In this document: positions 1 to 8,429 of the stretch, piece by piece
How positions within the stretch are numbered: the stretch's first letter is position 1
Layout: every line of letters starts with the position of its first letter
DNA from: Gammaproteobacteria bacterium
GTDB taxonomy: Bacteria > Pseudomonadota > Gammaproteobacteria > VBWC01
Length of the DNA: 64,000 nt
Assembly: GCA_006218035.1 (NCBI GenBank)
Contig: VBWC01000008.1
Coordinates: 44,323 to 108,322, forward strand
Reading direction: 5' to 3'
Made by a program: the position numbers and the translations under genes
Notes under the pieces: generated by a model
Databases searched by the model: none
Seen by the model: the letters and a program-made list of their open reading frames with translations, nothing else
What the model was told of the DNA's origin: nothing

Positions 1-314
1 AGGATAACGTCAAAACGCGTGTCCGCCCGGTAAGGCAGCAGCGTTTCATAGACGGGACAAAATGTGCGCTCGTCTCCGGTGAATAACGGACCGACGGAGG
101 CCAGCGTCTGGTAAAGATCCTCGATACATATCTTCGAGGAATATTGCGACAGGAATTCCACGTTGGCGCCAAAGGCCGGTCCCAACTCGAGCACACGACA
201 CGGGCGTTTGCTCGCGATCTTGTCGACGAGCATCCCCAGCGCCAGCGAACTGAACGCTGTCTCGATATGTTGTACAGACCCTCCGCGCCATGCGGCGCCA
301 ACGGAATTCCCCAT
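1..314 (-). CDS. SAM-dependent methyltransferase-like protein (partial, runs off the window)
   Basis: This frame is not in the supplied ORF track because it has no stop inside the window. Reading leftward from an ATG at 314, the protein begins MGNSVGAAWRGGSVQHIET and contains VLELGPAFGANVEFL, which resembles the glycine-rich motif I of class I methyltransferases, followed by an acidic ED at the end of the next strand and an FDVIL that fits motif II. About 104 residues are visible and the C-terminal part lies outside the window. The start is two bases after the bactofilin stop (TAG GC ATG), so the two genes are probably cotranscribed. The substrate cannot be inferred. Confidence 0.6.
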   Translation of the reverse strand, partial: MGNSVGAAWRGGSVQHIETAFSSLALGMLVDKIASKRPCRVLELGPAFGANVEFLSQYSSKICIEDLYQTLASVGPLFTGDERTFCPVYETLLPYRADTRFDVI

Positions 315-316
315 GC

Positions 317-838
317 CTAGCCTGATCTCGCCGCAGCGACCTCCATTTTCTTGTCAGCCCCGCTATGCCGGCCCGAGTCACCGCCGCCAATAACGGACGT
401 GACGTTGCGCGGTTCCGAAACGACCTTCTTGTCGGCAAGCTTGGTTTCCATATCGATGCTGCCTTTGAACGTGCAGCCGTCTTCCATCGTGACGCGCGGG
501 GCGACAATGTTGCCGCGCACAATACCGCTCTGACGCACCAGCACCTGCTCTTCGGCGTACAGATTGCCCTCCACGTGGCCCTCAATGCGAATGACCTTGG
601 CGTAGGCATCGGCATTCAACCGGCCATTCTTGCCGATATGCAGGCTGTGCTGCTTGAGCGTTACCGTCCCCTCAATTGTCCCGTCGATGGTCAGGTTCTC
701 ATCACCGGACACATCGCCCTTGATACGTATTGTGGAGCCTATCGTTGCCTGGGCACGCGGCTGTTGCGGTTCTTGTGCCGCGATGGCACCCGCCGGTGGT
801 GCGGACTGCTGGACTGCGGGTTCTGATCTCTTAAACAT
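317..838 (-). CDS. Bactofilin (polymer-forming cytoskeletal protein)
   Basis: 173 residues. A Pro/Gln-rich N-terminal tail of about 32 residues is followed by a bactofilin core (about 33-140) with the family's repeated short beta-strand turns, for example GDVSGDENLTIDGTIEGTV and GHVEGNLYAEEQVLV, ending in a charged tail. Bactofilins polymerise into non-nucleotide-dependent filaments that organise cell-wall enzymes and cell shape at the inner face of the membrane. No transmembrane segment is seen. An AGGAGAATTCC stretch just upstream of the ATG provides the ribosome binding site. The partial methyltransferase follows directly and overlaps no other gene. Family assignment is secure; the cellular role here is inferred from the family. 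Confidence 0.85.
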   Translation of the reverse strand: MFKRSEPAVQQSAPPAGAIAAQEPQQPRAQATIGSTIRIKGDVSGDENLTIDGTIEGTVTLKQHSLHIGKNGRLNADAYAKVIRIEGHVEGNLYAEEQVLVRQSGIVRGNIVAPRVTMEDGCTFKGSIDMETKLADKKVVSEPRNVTSVIGGGDSGRHSGADKKMEVAAARSG

Positions 839-990
839 GGAATTCTCCTTCCAGTGTCAACGTTTCCACGCCGTCTGCCAGTGGAACCGGTATTTTTAAC
901 ACAAGTACGATGTGACGCGATAATCTTTTGTCTCGATTTCCGTCATTTCGCAGAAGTGCAAGCTGCGTGCCATGACGGATTCCCGACGGG

Positions 991-3903
991 CTAACCGGCG
1001 ATCAGAAATTCACCCCATATGCGGCGCACTTCCGCCCGGTAATCGGCAAATTCGCCGGCGCCGGCGACGGCCGGCTGCTCCTGCAACGTCAGCCGATGGA
1101 CCTCGGCACGGTAGGCGCGATAGGCGTCGGCCAGCACACGGGTGTCCGCGGACGCCATGACGCCCGCATCGCGCAGCGTGTCCAGCAGGCGGATATTGTC
1201 GGTCCAGCGCAGCAACGCGGGAAACTGGCGGGCGTAGCGCAATACGCCGAACTGCACCATGAATTCAATATCGGCGATGCCGCCATCATCCTGCTTCAGA
1301 TCAAACTGCGCAGCATCACCGCTGCCGTGTTCGGCGGACATCCGGGCGCGCATGTCGATCACTTCCTGCCGCAGCTTTTCGACATCGCGCGGCGCCGACA
1401 ACACCTCGTCGCGTATCGCGCCAAACCGCCTGGCCAGTCCCTCGTCGCCGGCGACAACGCGTGCGCGTACCAGCGCCTGGTGCTCCCATGTCCATGCCTG
1501 CTGCCGCTGATAGTCCACGAATCCGTTAATGCCTGTCACCAGCAGGCCCGATGCCCCGGACGGCCTCAGCCGCATGTCGAGCTCATACAACACACCGGTA
1601 GCAGTCGCCGTGTTCATGATATGAATAATACGTTGGCCGAGGCGGATGAAAAACGTGGCATTGTCGACGGTCAATGCACCGTCGGTCTGTTGCGCTTCCC
1701 CGGCGTCATCGTGAATGAATACCAGATCCAGATCCGAGCCGTAACCCAGCTCGATACCGCCCAGCTTGCCGTAGGCGACAACGATAAAGCCGGCCGCTCG
1801 CTCCGCGCCATCGACCCGGAGGCGGGGGTTGCCGAACTTCGCGGCGACATGGCGCCACGCAAGCCCGAGTACCTGCTGTAGCGATACGGTGGCAATTTCC
1901 GTCAGATGATCGCTGACGACCATCAGCGGGTAAACCCCGGCGACATCAGCGGCAGCGACGCGCAACACGTTGGTTTGCCTGAACAGGCGCAGCGCTTCCA
2001 TCTGCGCTTCGAGATCATTCCCGGGCACACGCTCCAGCGTCTGGACGATCTCGGCCTCGAGCGACTGCCGATCGAGCGGAGCATACAGTGTGCGCGGGTC
2101 CAGCAACTCGTCGAGCAGTATCGGACTGCGCAACAATAATTGACTGATCCACGGGCTTGCCGCGGCCAGTTTGACGAGCTGCGACAACGCCATCGGATGC
2201 TCCACCAGCAAGGTCAGATACGTGGTGCGCCTGGCAATTGTCTCGATCAGGCGGAGCAATCGCTGCAACGTAACGGCCGGATGACGGGTGTTGGCGACCG
2301 CGGCAAGCAGCAACGGCATCAGCTGGTCAAGACGTGCGTGACCTTGCGGGGTCAACGCACGAAACGCACTGCCCTTGCGCAACTGCGTCAGCAGACGCAT
2401 GACCTCGGCAACGTCGTCGTAGCCCGCCTGCGCCAGCGCGGCCTGCGATTTCTCAACGTCGAACCGGCCATGCCATACCGCCGCCAGTGGAGAGTCCTCG
2501 CCGGTACCCACGTCGGCCTGCGGAATGGCAATCAGTTGTTCGAAATGCCCGTGAACCCGCCGCATATGGAGCGCCAGTTCTGTTGCAAAATCGGCGGCAC
2601 CGGCATGGCCCATCGACAACGCCAGCCGTTCATGATCGTCGGCACTCGCAGGAAGCGTATGCGTCTGCTCGTCGTTGTATTCCTGCAGCCGGTTCTCGAC
2701 GCGGCGCAAAAACCGGTAGGCGGCGATCAACTCATCAACGACCTGCCGCGGCAGGTAGCCGCTGTCCGCGAGCCGCGTCAGTACCCGCTGGATCGGCCGC
2801 TCCTGCAACTCGATTTCGCGTCCACCGCGAATCAGCTGAAATGCCTGACCGATGAACTCGACCTCGCGGATGCCGCCGGCGCCGAGCTTGATGTTGTGTT
2901 CCATGCCCTTGCGCCGGACCTCGCTTTCGATACGCTGCTTCATCGCGCGCAGCTCGTCGAAACTGCTGAAATCCAGATAGCGGCGATAGACAAACGGCCG
3001 CAGGATCTTCATCAGACCGTCGCCGGCGGCGGTATCACCGGCGACCACCCGGGCCTTGATCATCGCATAGCGCTCCCACTGCCGGCCGTGCGCCTGATAG
3101 TAGGCTTCCAGCCCCTCGAAACTCATCGCCAGAGGCCCGGTACTGCCGAACGGTCGCAGCCGCATGTCGACACGATAGACACGGCCGTGCTCGTTCGATT
3201 GCTCAAGGGTATTGACCAGCGAGCGGCCGAGGCGAACGAAAAATTCCTCGTTGCTCAGCACCGCACGACCGCCAGCGGTTTCACCGTCCTCCGGGAAGGC
3301 GAATATCAGATCGATATCGGACGAAAAATTCAGTTCGCCGGCGCCGAGCTTGCCCATGCCGAGCACAACCATATGTTGCTCGTGACCGGTATGCCGGCCG
3401 AGCGGCCGGCCGATCTCCTCGCATTGCCACTGATGCAGTCTGCCCAATGTCTGATCAACGATCGCACAGGCCAGGCTCGACAGATCCGCCAGGGTCTCGT
3501 CCAGCGCCGCCCAACCGGCGAGGTCACGCCAGGCGATGCGCACCATCTCCCACCGGCGCAGCGACCGCAGGCGGTTGCCCAGTTCGCCAACCGTGCTCGC
3601 GGGCACAATCGCCGCGCGCGTCATTTCGATATAGTCCGCTTCGGCATGAACGTGCTGCAAACCGCCGGAACGCAGCAACGCGTCAAACTGTCCCGGATAA
3701 CGAATGCACGACTGCGCGACGAAGCGGCTGTAAGCCCACACGCGCGGCAGCGCGTCGGCGACATCCGCCGGCAGGTGCGGCGCAACGCCCTGGTCCTGCG
3801 CAGCCTGGCGGAAGGATGCAAGGTCGGCGGCGACACGCTCGCGCATCTCGCGCGGAAAAGTTTCAGGGGGTGCGGCAACGTCCGCGAGCGTCGGCATGGT
3901 CAT
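991..3903 (-). CDS. glnE: Bifunctional glutamine synthetase adenylyltransferase/adenylyl-removing enzyme
   Basis: 970 residues, the normal GlnE length. Two nucleotidyltransferase domains are visible. The N-terminal adenylyl-removing one has GMGKLGAGELNFSSDIDLIF (about 175-195). The C-terminal adenylyl-transferring one has AYGKLGGIELGYGSDLDLVF (about 690-710). Each carries the paired acidic residues that bind metal, SDIDL and SDLDL. GlnE adds or removes AMP on glutamine synthetase in response to PII, tuning nitrogen assimilation. It is transcribed alone here, with bactofilin downstream after about 150 bases. The start at MTMPTLADV was kept because no better internal start precedes the conserved region. 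The 642-residue plus-strand ORF opposite is a shadow. Confidence 0.96.
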   Translation of the reverse strand: MTMPTLADVAAPPETFPREMRERVAADLASFRQAAQDQGVAPHLPADVADALPRVWAYSRFVAQSCIRYPGQFDALLRSGGLQHVHAEADYIEMTRAAIVPASTVGELGNRLRSLRRWEMVRIAWRDLAGWAALDETLADLSSLACAIVDQTLGRLHQWQCEEIGRPLGRHTGHEQHMVVLGMGKLGAGELNFSSDIDLIFAFPEDGETAGGRAVLSNEEFFVRLGRSLVNTLEQSNEHGRVYRVDMRLRPFGSTGPLAMSFEGLEAYYQAHGRQWERYAMIKARVVAGDTAAGDGLMKILRPFVYRRYLDFSSFDELRAMKQRIESEVRRKGMEHNIKLGAGGIREVEFIGQAFQLIRGGREIELQERPIQRVLTRLADSGYLPRQVVDELIAAYRFLRRVENRLQEYNDEQTHTLPASADDHERLALSMGHAGAADFATELALHMRRVHGHFEQLIAIPQADVGTGEDSPLAAVWHGRFDVEKSQAALAQAGYDDVAEVMRLLTQLRKGSAFRALTPQGHARLDQLMPLLLAAVANTRHPAVTLQRLLRLIETIARRTTYLTLLVEHPMALSQLVKLAAASPWISQLLLRSPILLDELLDPRTLYAPLDRQSLEAEIVQTLERVPGNDLEAQMEALRLFRQTNVLRVAAADVAGVYPLMVVSDHLTEIATVSLQQVLGLAWRHVAAKFGNPRLRVDGAERAAGFIVVAYGKLGGIELGYGSDLDLVFIHDDAGEAQQTDGALTVDNATFFIRLGQRIIHIMNTATATGVLYELDMRLRPSGASGLLVTGINGFVDYQRQQAWTWEHQALVRARVVAGDEGLARRFGAIRDEVLSAPRDVEKLRQEVIDMRARMSAEHGSGDAAQFDLKQDDGGIADIEFMVQFGVLRYARQFPALLRWTDNIRLLDTLRDAGVMASADTRVLADAYRAYRAEVHRLTLQEQPAVAGAGEFADYRAEVRRIWGEFLIAG

Positions 3904-3992
3904 CCGCGGAGCTTACGGACCGGAGCGGCGGCTGACAATAGCGGGTACGCGGTACACACGACTTGCGTCGTTTCAAGCAGAGCACCAATGCT

Positions 3993-4075
3993 TCGTCATT
4001 CCGGGCGGAGCAAAGCGCAGACCCGGAATCCAGTCCGTATCGGAGCCGCTGTACTCCGGCTTGCGTGAGCCGGTG
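3993..4075. repeat. Dispersed repeat family A copy (GTCATTCCGG...CCGGAATCCAG)
   Basis: The stretch begins GTCATTCCGGGCGGAGCAAAG and continues with a CCGGAATCCAGT and a GGAGCCGCTGTACTCC. It matches the copy near 55.85 kb closely along about 65 bases and is related to copies near 36.3, 39.05 and 54.5 kb. It fills the gap between glnE and the nirK terminator. No ORF or promoter is evident inside it. Confidence 0.75.
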
Positions 4076-4097
4076 ATGATTGAAAGAAACCAAGGCG

Positions 4098-4136
4098 AAA
4101 AAAAACCGCATGCCGCGCTCGGCGGCATGCGGTTTG
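4098..4136 (-). terminator. Rho-independent terminator of the ncgABC-nirK operon
   Basis: On the minus strand an 11-bp perfect stem (CCGCATGCCGC / GCGGCATGCGG) with a 5-base loop is followed by eight T residues. It begins about a dozen bases after the nirK stop codon and so ends the operon cleanly. Confidence 0.9.
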
Positions 4137-4147
4137 ATCGGGTCGGA

Positions 4148-5095
4148 TTACCGGCCGACGATCAGGTTACCCTTGCCGGCTTTCGGGTCGGCGTCGGGTT
4201 TGTTCATCAGCACCGTGATCGCGCCGCGCATCGCCGCGCCCATGGTGTGATCGACGATCGCATTGTTGGTCGGACGATCCGCGGGTGACACGATGTCGAG
4301 CGTGGCCGCTTCCGAGACGCCGAGCTGATACGTGGCCATGCCATAGACCACATTCTTCGGGTTGCCGTTCGCATAGACACGGTCCCAGACGCCGGCAATC
4401 GGGTGGATCGCGGCGGGCAGGTTCACGTTCGCGTTGACGTAGAAGATGCGCACGCGCTCGCCCGGCTTGGCCTCGAGCACCTGGCTGGCGTTCGGATCAT
4501 GCACCGGATCGTAGTGGAACATCTTGCCGTTGATCAGCGTGCCGCCCCAACCCTGATTTTCCATGATCGCGTGATGATCATCGGCGTTCGGGAAGAACTG
4601 ACCCTGCACCAGGACGTATTCACGATCGGGCTTGGGATAGCGATCGCTGTAACCTTCCTTCGGATCGACGATGACGATGCCGTACATGCCGCGCGCGATA
4701 TGCTGGTGCATCGGCATCGAACCGCAGTGGTACATGAACACGCCGGGATACTTGGCGTCGAACTTGAACTTCTTGGTCTCGCCCGGCTTGACCGGTGCGA
4801 ACTCGTTCAGCACGTCGACGATCGCCGCGTGAAAGTCCATCGAGTGGCTTTCCTTGTTGGTCCCGTCATTGACCAGTTCGAACTCGACGACGTCGCCTTC
4901 CGTAACCCGCACGACCGGACCGGGGATACCGCCGTCGAACGTCCACGCCGGGTACTTCGTGCCCTTGTTGTCGATCGCCACGGAATTCTCGTTGGCGTGC
5001 ATTGTGACCTTGACCGTCTTGGCCAGCGCCGCGCCGGTATAACCGGTCAGTATCGCCGCCACGGCCATTGCCAGTGCGCTTTTCATGATTGTCAT
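4148..5095 (-). CDS. nirK: Copper-containing nitrite reductase, NO-forming
   Basis: 315 residues with a Sec signal peptide (about 1-25, ending GAALA). Two cupredoxin domains carry the expected copper ligands. Type 1 ligands are H84, C124, H132 and M137. Type 2 ligands are H89 and H123 plus a late H283 (VDHTMG). D87 and H231 fit the catalytic Asp98/His255 pair. The enzyme reduces nitrite to nitric oxide in the periplasm. The C-to-H spacing in domain 1 is 8 rather than the 9 of classical denitrifier NirK, as in the shorter ammonia-oxidiser-type enzymes. A strong AGAGGAG site precedes the ATG. It is the last gene of ncgABC-nirK, 53 bases after ncgC, and is followed by a terminator. Confidence 0.92.
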   Translation of the reverse strand: MTIMKSALAMAVAAILTGYTGAALAKTVKVTMHANENSVAIDNKGTKYPAWTFDGGIPGPVVRVTEGDVVEFELVNDGTNKESHSMDFHAAIVDVLNEFAPVKPGETKKFKFDAKYPGVFMYHCGSMPMHQHIARGMYGIVIVDPKEGYSDRYPKPDREYVLVQGQFFPNADDHHAIMENQGWGGTLINGKMFHYDPVHDPNASQVLEAKPGERVRIFYVNANVNLPAAIHPIAGVWDRVYANGNPKNVVYGMATYQLGVSEAATLDIVSPADRPTNNAIVDHTMGAAMRGAITVLMNKPDADPKAGKGNLIVGR

Positions 5096-5148
5096 AACAT
5101 GCTCCTCTGTTGGATGAATATTCGACTGCCCATGATTACTCCGGTTGC

Positions 5149-5514
5149 TTACTTACCGTGCGTGCATTGACACAGTTCACGCAGGTACGCGACCAGACCC
5201 CGGATCTCCTCGTCGCTCAACACATCGGCCCAGCCTGGCATCAACATCGATTTGTTGATCGCCACACCGCCTTCCTTGATTGCCTTGAAAAGATCCTCGT
5301 CGGAGCGCGCCGCCATTTCCTTCGCGTCGGTGTGGTCGCGCGGCTGCACTGACATGTCTCGGACGTTGATGCCTTTGCCGTCGCCCTGCAGGCCGTGACA
5401 CTGGACGCAATAGGTGCGGTAGTTGTCCTCGGGTTTTTCCGTTGCGGAGGCGGCCGCAGCCCACAGCAACGCCGCGCAGCCAATGCCAGCACCCAGCAAT
5501 CGATATGCGTTCAT
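5149..5514 (-). CDS. ncgC: Small monohaem cytochrome c (NcgC-like)
   Basis: The ORF track begins at 5613, but the coding start is most likely the ATG at 5514. It overlaps the ncgB stop as ATGA, has a GAGGAGGG site before it, and begins a signal peptide (MNAYRLLGAG...AASA). The 121-residue product has one CVQCH haem site about 17 residues after the signal, a short class I cytochrome fold, and a Met in SMLMPGW that could be the axial ligand. It probably passes electrons between the neighbouring diheme cytochrome, the multicopper oxidase and NirK. The ncg name rests on gene order matching the Nitrosomonas europaea cluster, as recalled, not on alignment. Assignment of B versus C to the two cytochromes could be swapped. 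Confidence 0.82.
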   Translation of the reverse strand: MNAYRLLGAGIGCAALLWAAAASATEKPEDNYRTYCVQCHGLQGDGKGINVRDMSVQPRDHTDAKEMAARSDEDLFKAIKEGGVAINKSMLMPGWADVLSDEEIRGLVAYLRELCQCTHGK

Positions 5515-6221
5515 GGCTGGCCCTCCTCGCTCAACAACCGCATGTAGTGCACAAACTTCTGCAGGTCGGCGCCGCTGAGATGCTTGTTCGGCATGAAGGT
5601 CTTCGGGTCCCATGCCTGCGGACTGCGCAGGTAGCTGATCAGATAGTCCTCCTGCAGACGCGCGCCGGCCGTGTAGACCTCGGGGCCGGACCGGCCGCCG
5701 TAGCCCGGCTCAATCTCGTGACAGGCGAGACAGCCGCGGAACTTGTCGAACATCATCTCGCCGGTGCTGAGCGAGATCGTGCCGGGCGTGTACGCGCCGG
5801 GCGCGATCAGCTCGCTGCCGGCCTTGCGCTGCATCAGTGCCGCAGTCACGGCCTGCGCTTCATCCGCCTTCAACGCCGGATGTTGCGTCAACGTCGCCGC
5901 GTCGATTTCGTCGCCCTTCGGCCCGGGCTTGATGTGCGCGCCGTAAAACATGCCCGCCGGGCGGATGCTCTGCGGCTTCTGCAACCACTGCTCGACCCAT
6001 GCCGCCTTGTACTTGTTGCCGGCATAAAACAGGTCGGGTCCCTTACGATCCCGCAGCGCCTGCAACGTCGCCGGCGCGGGTCCGGTCAGGTTGTGGCAAC
6101 CGGCGCACTGTGACGTCAGCAATTGCTCACCGTCGGCCGCGATTGCGACACTACCCCCCAACACGATGCCGAACAGCGCCGCGCCGGCAACAGACCTAAT
6201 CGTCAGCTTCAGGCGTTTCAT
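5511..6221 (-). CDS. ncgB: Diheme cytochrome c (NcgB-like)
   Basis: About 236 residues from the ATG at 6221; the track's first residue is a GTG two codons earlier. AGAGG lies five bases before the ATG. A signal peptide (about 1-28, ending VAIAA) is followed by two CXXCH sites, CAGCH near residue 39 and CLACH near residue 163, each in a class I cytochrome c-like domain, with candidate Met ligands in AGMFYG and TFMPNKH. It is a periplasmic electron carrier. It overlaps ncgA upstream by 26 bases and ncgC downstream by an ATGA junction, so the operon is translationally coupled throughout. In the N. europaea cluster these cytochromes are linked to nitrite and NO tolerance. Confidence 0.85.
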   Translation of the reverse strand: MKRLKLTIRSVAGAALFGIVLGGSVAIAADGEQLLTSQCAGCHNLTGPAPATLQALRDRKGPDLFYAGNKYKAAWVEQWLQKPQSIRPAGMFYGAHIKPGPKGDEIDAATLTQHPALKADEAQAVTAALMQRKAGSELIAPGAYTPGTISLSTGEMMFDKFRGCLACHEIEPGYGGRSGPEVYTAGARLQEDYLISYLRSPQAWDPKTFMPNKHLSGADLQKFVHYMRLLSEEGQP

Positions 6222-7326
6222 GTCCACCTCTTCTGCGCTCCGCGCGGCCTTTTGTCTCCAGCGGCACGCCCGCGAAGTGCGCGTTGTTATGCAGGCCGTA
6301 CGGCTTTTTCATCGATTCGCTGAAATAGAAGTCCGGATCGTTGTCCGGCAGCGCGCCGTGCGGATCGCCTTCGACCACCGGCTCGATGCCGTCATAGACG
6401 AACATCGTCATGACGCCGCCGCCGTGTTTGCCGTTGTTCGTGACCTGCGGATCCACGTGATCGTGCACCATGAACAGTCCGGGGTTGTCCATTTCCATGA
6501 TGGCGTCATAGCGCTCGCCGGGGCCGATCAGCAGCGTGTCGACGTAATACGGCGCCGGCAACGCACGGCCGTCCTTGTGCGTGACGAGCATGTCGTGGCC
6601 GTGGGTGTGTATCGAGTGGATCTCGGCGCCCGCGCCGAACAGACGCAGCCGCACCACGTCACCCTCCTTCACGTGGATAGGCTGGGTAAGCGGAAACGCG
6701 CGGCCGTTGATCGAAAAATAGTTCGGCAGATCGCGCGGGCCGCCGCCGTAACCGAGTTTCTCTGCGTAATCCGAGTCCCACGAGCTGAGCATCATGATCA
6801 CGTCCTTCGTGACCTTCTTTTCAAGCTTCGTCGGCTTCGCCGGATCGACGATCAGCGGACCCCACATGCCGCGGATGCCGACATGCTCGCTGACGTTGAC
6901 GTGGCAGTGATACCAGAGGCTGCCGGTTTTCTCGGCCTTCCAGTGGTAGGTGAAGGTATCGCCCGGTTCGATCGCCTTCTGCGTCACGCCGGGAACGCCG
7001 TCGTTCTTCCAGTTGTTGCGCTGGTAGAGACCGTGCCAGTGGATGGTGTGCGGCAACGTGGTGTTGTTGACGACATTGATCGTGACGTCGTCGCCTTCGC
7101 GCACGCGAATCAGCGGACCCGGCACCTGGCCGTTGAACGCGAAAACCTGATAATGGAGTCCGGGCGCAACCTCGATGACGCGCTCCTCGATGGTGAGTTC
7201 GAATTCGCGCGATTCGGCCCAGGCGTTGCCGGAAATCAGGCCCAGGCAAACGAGCAGTGCAATGAATGAATGGCGAATGACGTATGAATCCGCTTGCCGA
7301 TGCGGTGTCGCGTGCTGCTTCATCAT
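6196..7326 (-). CDS. ncgA: Two-domain multicopper oxidase (NcgA-like blue copper oxidase)
   Basis: About 376 residues from tandem ATGs at 7326/7323, chosen because AAAGGAG sits 5-8 bases upstream; the track start at 7359 lacks this. A long signal region ends near NAWA. Motifs are HWHG (about 96-99), WYHCH (138-142) with EHVGIRGMWG, then HTHGH and VHDHVD in the second domain. The Cys, His and Met after WYHCH place the type 1 copper in domain 1, so this is a two-domain oxidase like the N. europaea blue copper oxidase and not a three-domain laccase. Such enzymes act as trimers with trinuclear copper sites between subunits. It is the first gene of the operon and the NsrR-type palindrome lies about 120 bases upstream. 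Confidence 0.88.
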   Translation of the reverse strand: MMKQHATPHRQADSYVIRHSFIALLVCLGLISGNAWAESREFELTIEERVIEVAPGLHYQVFAFNGQVPGPLIRVREGDDVTINVVNNTTLPHTIHWHGLYQRNNWKNDGVPGVTQKAIEPGDTFTYHWKAEKTGSLWYHCHVNVSEHVGIRGMWGPLIVDPAKPTKLEKKVTKDVIMMLSSWDSDYAEKLGYGGGPRDLPNYFSINGRAFPLTQPIHVKEGDVVRLRLFGAGAEIHSIHTHGHDMLVTHKDGRALPAPYYVDTLLIGPGERYDAIMEMDNPGLFMVHDHVDPQVTNNGKHGGGVMTMFVYDGIEPVVEGDPHGALPDNDPDFYFSESMKKPYGLHNNAHFAGVPLETKGRAERRRGGHETPEADD

Positions 7327-7448
7327 CAGTTCTCCTTTGCCCTCGCCCCGCGTATGCACGGGACGGAAGAGTCGGACATCACCCGGTAACTCAACGAATT
7401 ACTTGCGCTTTCCCGCCACAACGGCACGGTGTGCCGGGGCGATGCTTT

Positions 7449-7471
7449 AACATATATCACAAATATATCTT
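7449..7471 (-). promoter_or_regulatory. Predicted NsrR operator upstream of ncgA
   Basis: The minus-strand 23-mer AAGATATATTTGTGATATAT plus GTT has the 11-1-11 inverted repeat form of the NsrR consensus (AAGATGCATTTNAAATGCATC). 9 of 11 arm positions are complementary. It sits in the AT-rich part of the ncgA-nsrR divergent region. A repressor of the NsrR family is encoded next door, so control of the nirK operon by nitric oxide is the natural reading. Confidence 0.78.
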
Positions 7472-7556
7472 ATTGCGTATACTGAGGATACTCGTGAGCA
7501 AAGTCAAGACCGCGCAGCGGGGATTCTGGCAGAATTCAACCAGGGAGTTTTTGATT

Positions 7557-7674
7557 GGTGTCAATTCGAGCCTATCCCCAGTGAAATGGGGGAGATTGCG
7601 AGAAATCCATGGACATTAAAAAGGCGCGTCGCTTAAATGCGGTAATGGATTTCTCCCTTTCGGTCGAAATGACA
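7557..7674. repeat. Dispersed inverted-repeat family B copy, in the nsrR upstream region
   Basis: The left half ends GCGAGAAATCCATGG and the right half has GGATTTCTCCCTTTCGGTCGAAATGAC. The same halves recur in the element at 8430-8559. The arms would form a long imperfect stem. It separates the NsrR operator from the nsrR start, leaving only about 60 bases for an nsrR promoter unless that promoter lies inside or above the repeat. Confidence 0.7.
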
Positions 7675-7734
7675 AGTTTGCAATGATCAGAAATTCAATC
7701 AACCTAATCATGAGTGTTTTACTGGGGTAATGCC

Positions 7735-8202
7735 GTGCAATTGACGCTATATACGGACTATTCGCTGAGAGTACTGATCTTTCTGGGCGCGCACCCGGAT
7801 CAACTGGTCACGATCACCGAAATCGCCGACAGCTACGGCATCTCCCGTAACCATCTCGTCAAGGTCGTGCACAACCTGGCGACGCAAGGCTTCGTTCAGA
7901 CCACGCGCGGCAAGGGCGGCGGCATGCGGTTGGGCAAGGCGCCCGAGGACATCAATCTCGGTGAACTCGTGCGCCTTACCGAGGGTGGATTCCATCTGGT
8001 CGAATGCCTGAACAAGACAAAAAACACCTGCCCGATCACGCCGGCGTGCGCGTTGAAAGGTTTCGTCAGCGAGGCGCTCGATGCGTTCATTGCCGTGCTC
8101 GACAAGTACACGCTCGCCGATGTGGTGCGCAATCGCCACCAGCTCAGCAGCATCCTGCGCCTGCATCCTGTCAGGCCGACGCGTCCCGCGCGGCGGTCGT
8201 AG
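7735..8202 (+). CDS. nsrR: NO-sensing Rrf2-family repressor NsrR
   Basis: 155 residues from the GTG at 7735, which gives the canonical QLTLYTDYSLRVLIFLG start; the track's seven extra residues do not belong to the family. A winged helix-turn-helix (about 1-70, with YGISRNHLVKVVHNLA) is followed by three cysteines in CLNKTKNTCPITPAC, spacing C-x7-C-x5-C, as in NsrR proteins that hold an iron-sulfur cluster destroyed by NO. IscR has a different cysteine pattern. It faces away from ncgABC-nirK and is its likely repressor. A 16-bp inverted repeat follows the stop. Confidence 0.9.
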   Translation: MQLTLYTDYSLRVLIFLGAHPDQLVTITEIADSYGISRNHLVKVVHNLATQGFVQTTRGKGGGMRLGKAPEDINLGELVRLTEGGFHLVECLNKTKNTCPITPACALKGFVSEALDAFIAVLDKYTLADVVRNRHQLSSILRLHPVRPTRPARRS

Positions 8203-8237
8203 CCAACGGTGCACAGAATGCGATTTACAACGGAGGT

Positions 8238-8286
8238 CACGAAGGACACGAAGGGATTTGAGTATTTTTTCTTCGTGTCCTTCGTG
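8238..8286. repeat. 16-bp perfect inverted repeat (CACGAAGGACACGAAG) after nsrR
   Basis: CACGAAGGACACGAAG and its exact complement CTTCGTGTCCTTCGTG flank a 17-base loop containing TTTTTT. It may help end nsrR transcription, but the T run lies inside the loop, so it is not a standard terminator. The GAAGGACACGAAG wording is of a type seen as a dispersed repeat in many environmental genomes. Confidence 0.7.
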
Positions 8287-8358
8287 ATCTTCGTGATCTT
8301 CGTGGCGCAATAACTTCGTCACATGGATCGCGATCGGCATTCCGGCGAGCTGCGCAGC

Positions 8359-8420
8359 ATGCGGTGAACACAGTGAACCGCATCGGTCGCGATCGATGCG
8401 GTTCGTTCCTCACCGCATGC
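8359..8420. repeat. Dispersed palindromic repeat family C copy (ATGCGGTGAAC...TCACCGCAT)
   Basis: ATGCGGTGAACACAGTGAACCGCATC is followed by GATGCGGTTCGTTCCTCACCGCAT, a nested palindrome. Related copies lie at 57711-57780 and 60286-60320. Confidence 0.75.
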
Positions 8421-8429
8421 CACCGTTAG

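Noticed and set aside
46-615. 189-residue minus-strand ORF at the window start
   Set aside because: It overlaps bactofilin and the partial methyltransferase in another frame and has no family features.
2140-4068. 642-residue plus-strand ORF opposite glnE
   Set aside because: Shadow of glnE: codon bias in GC-rich DNA leaves the opposite frame open, and the product resembles no protein.
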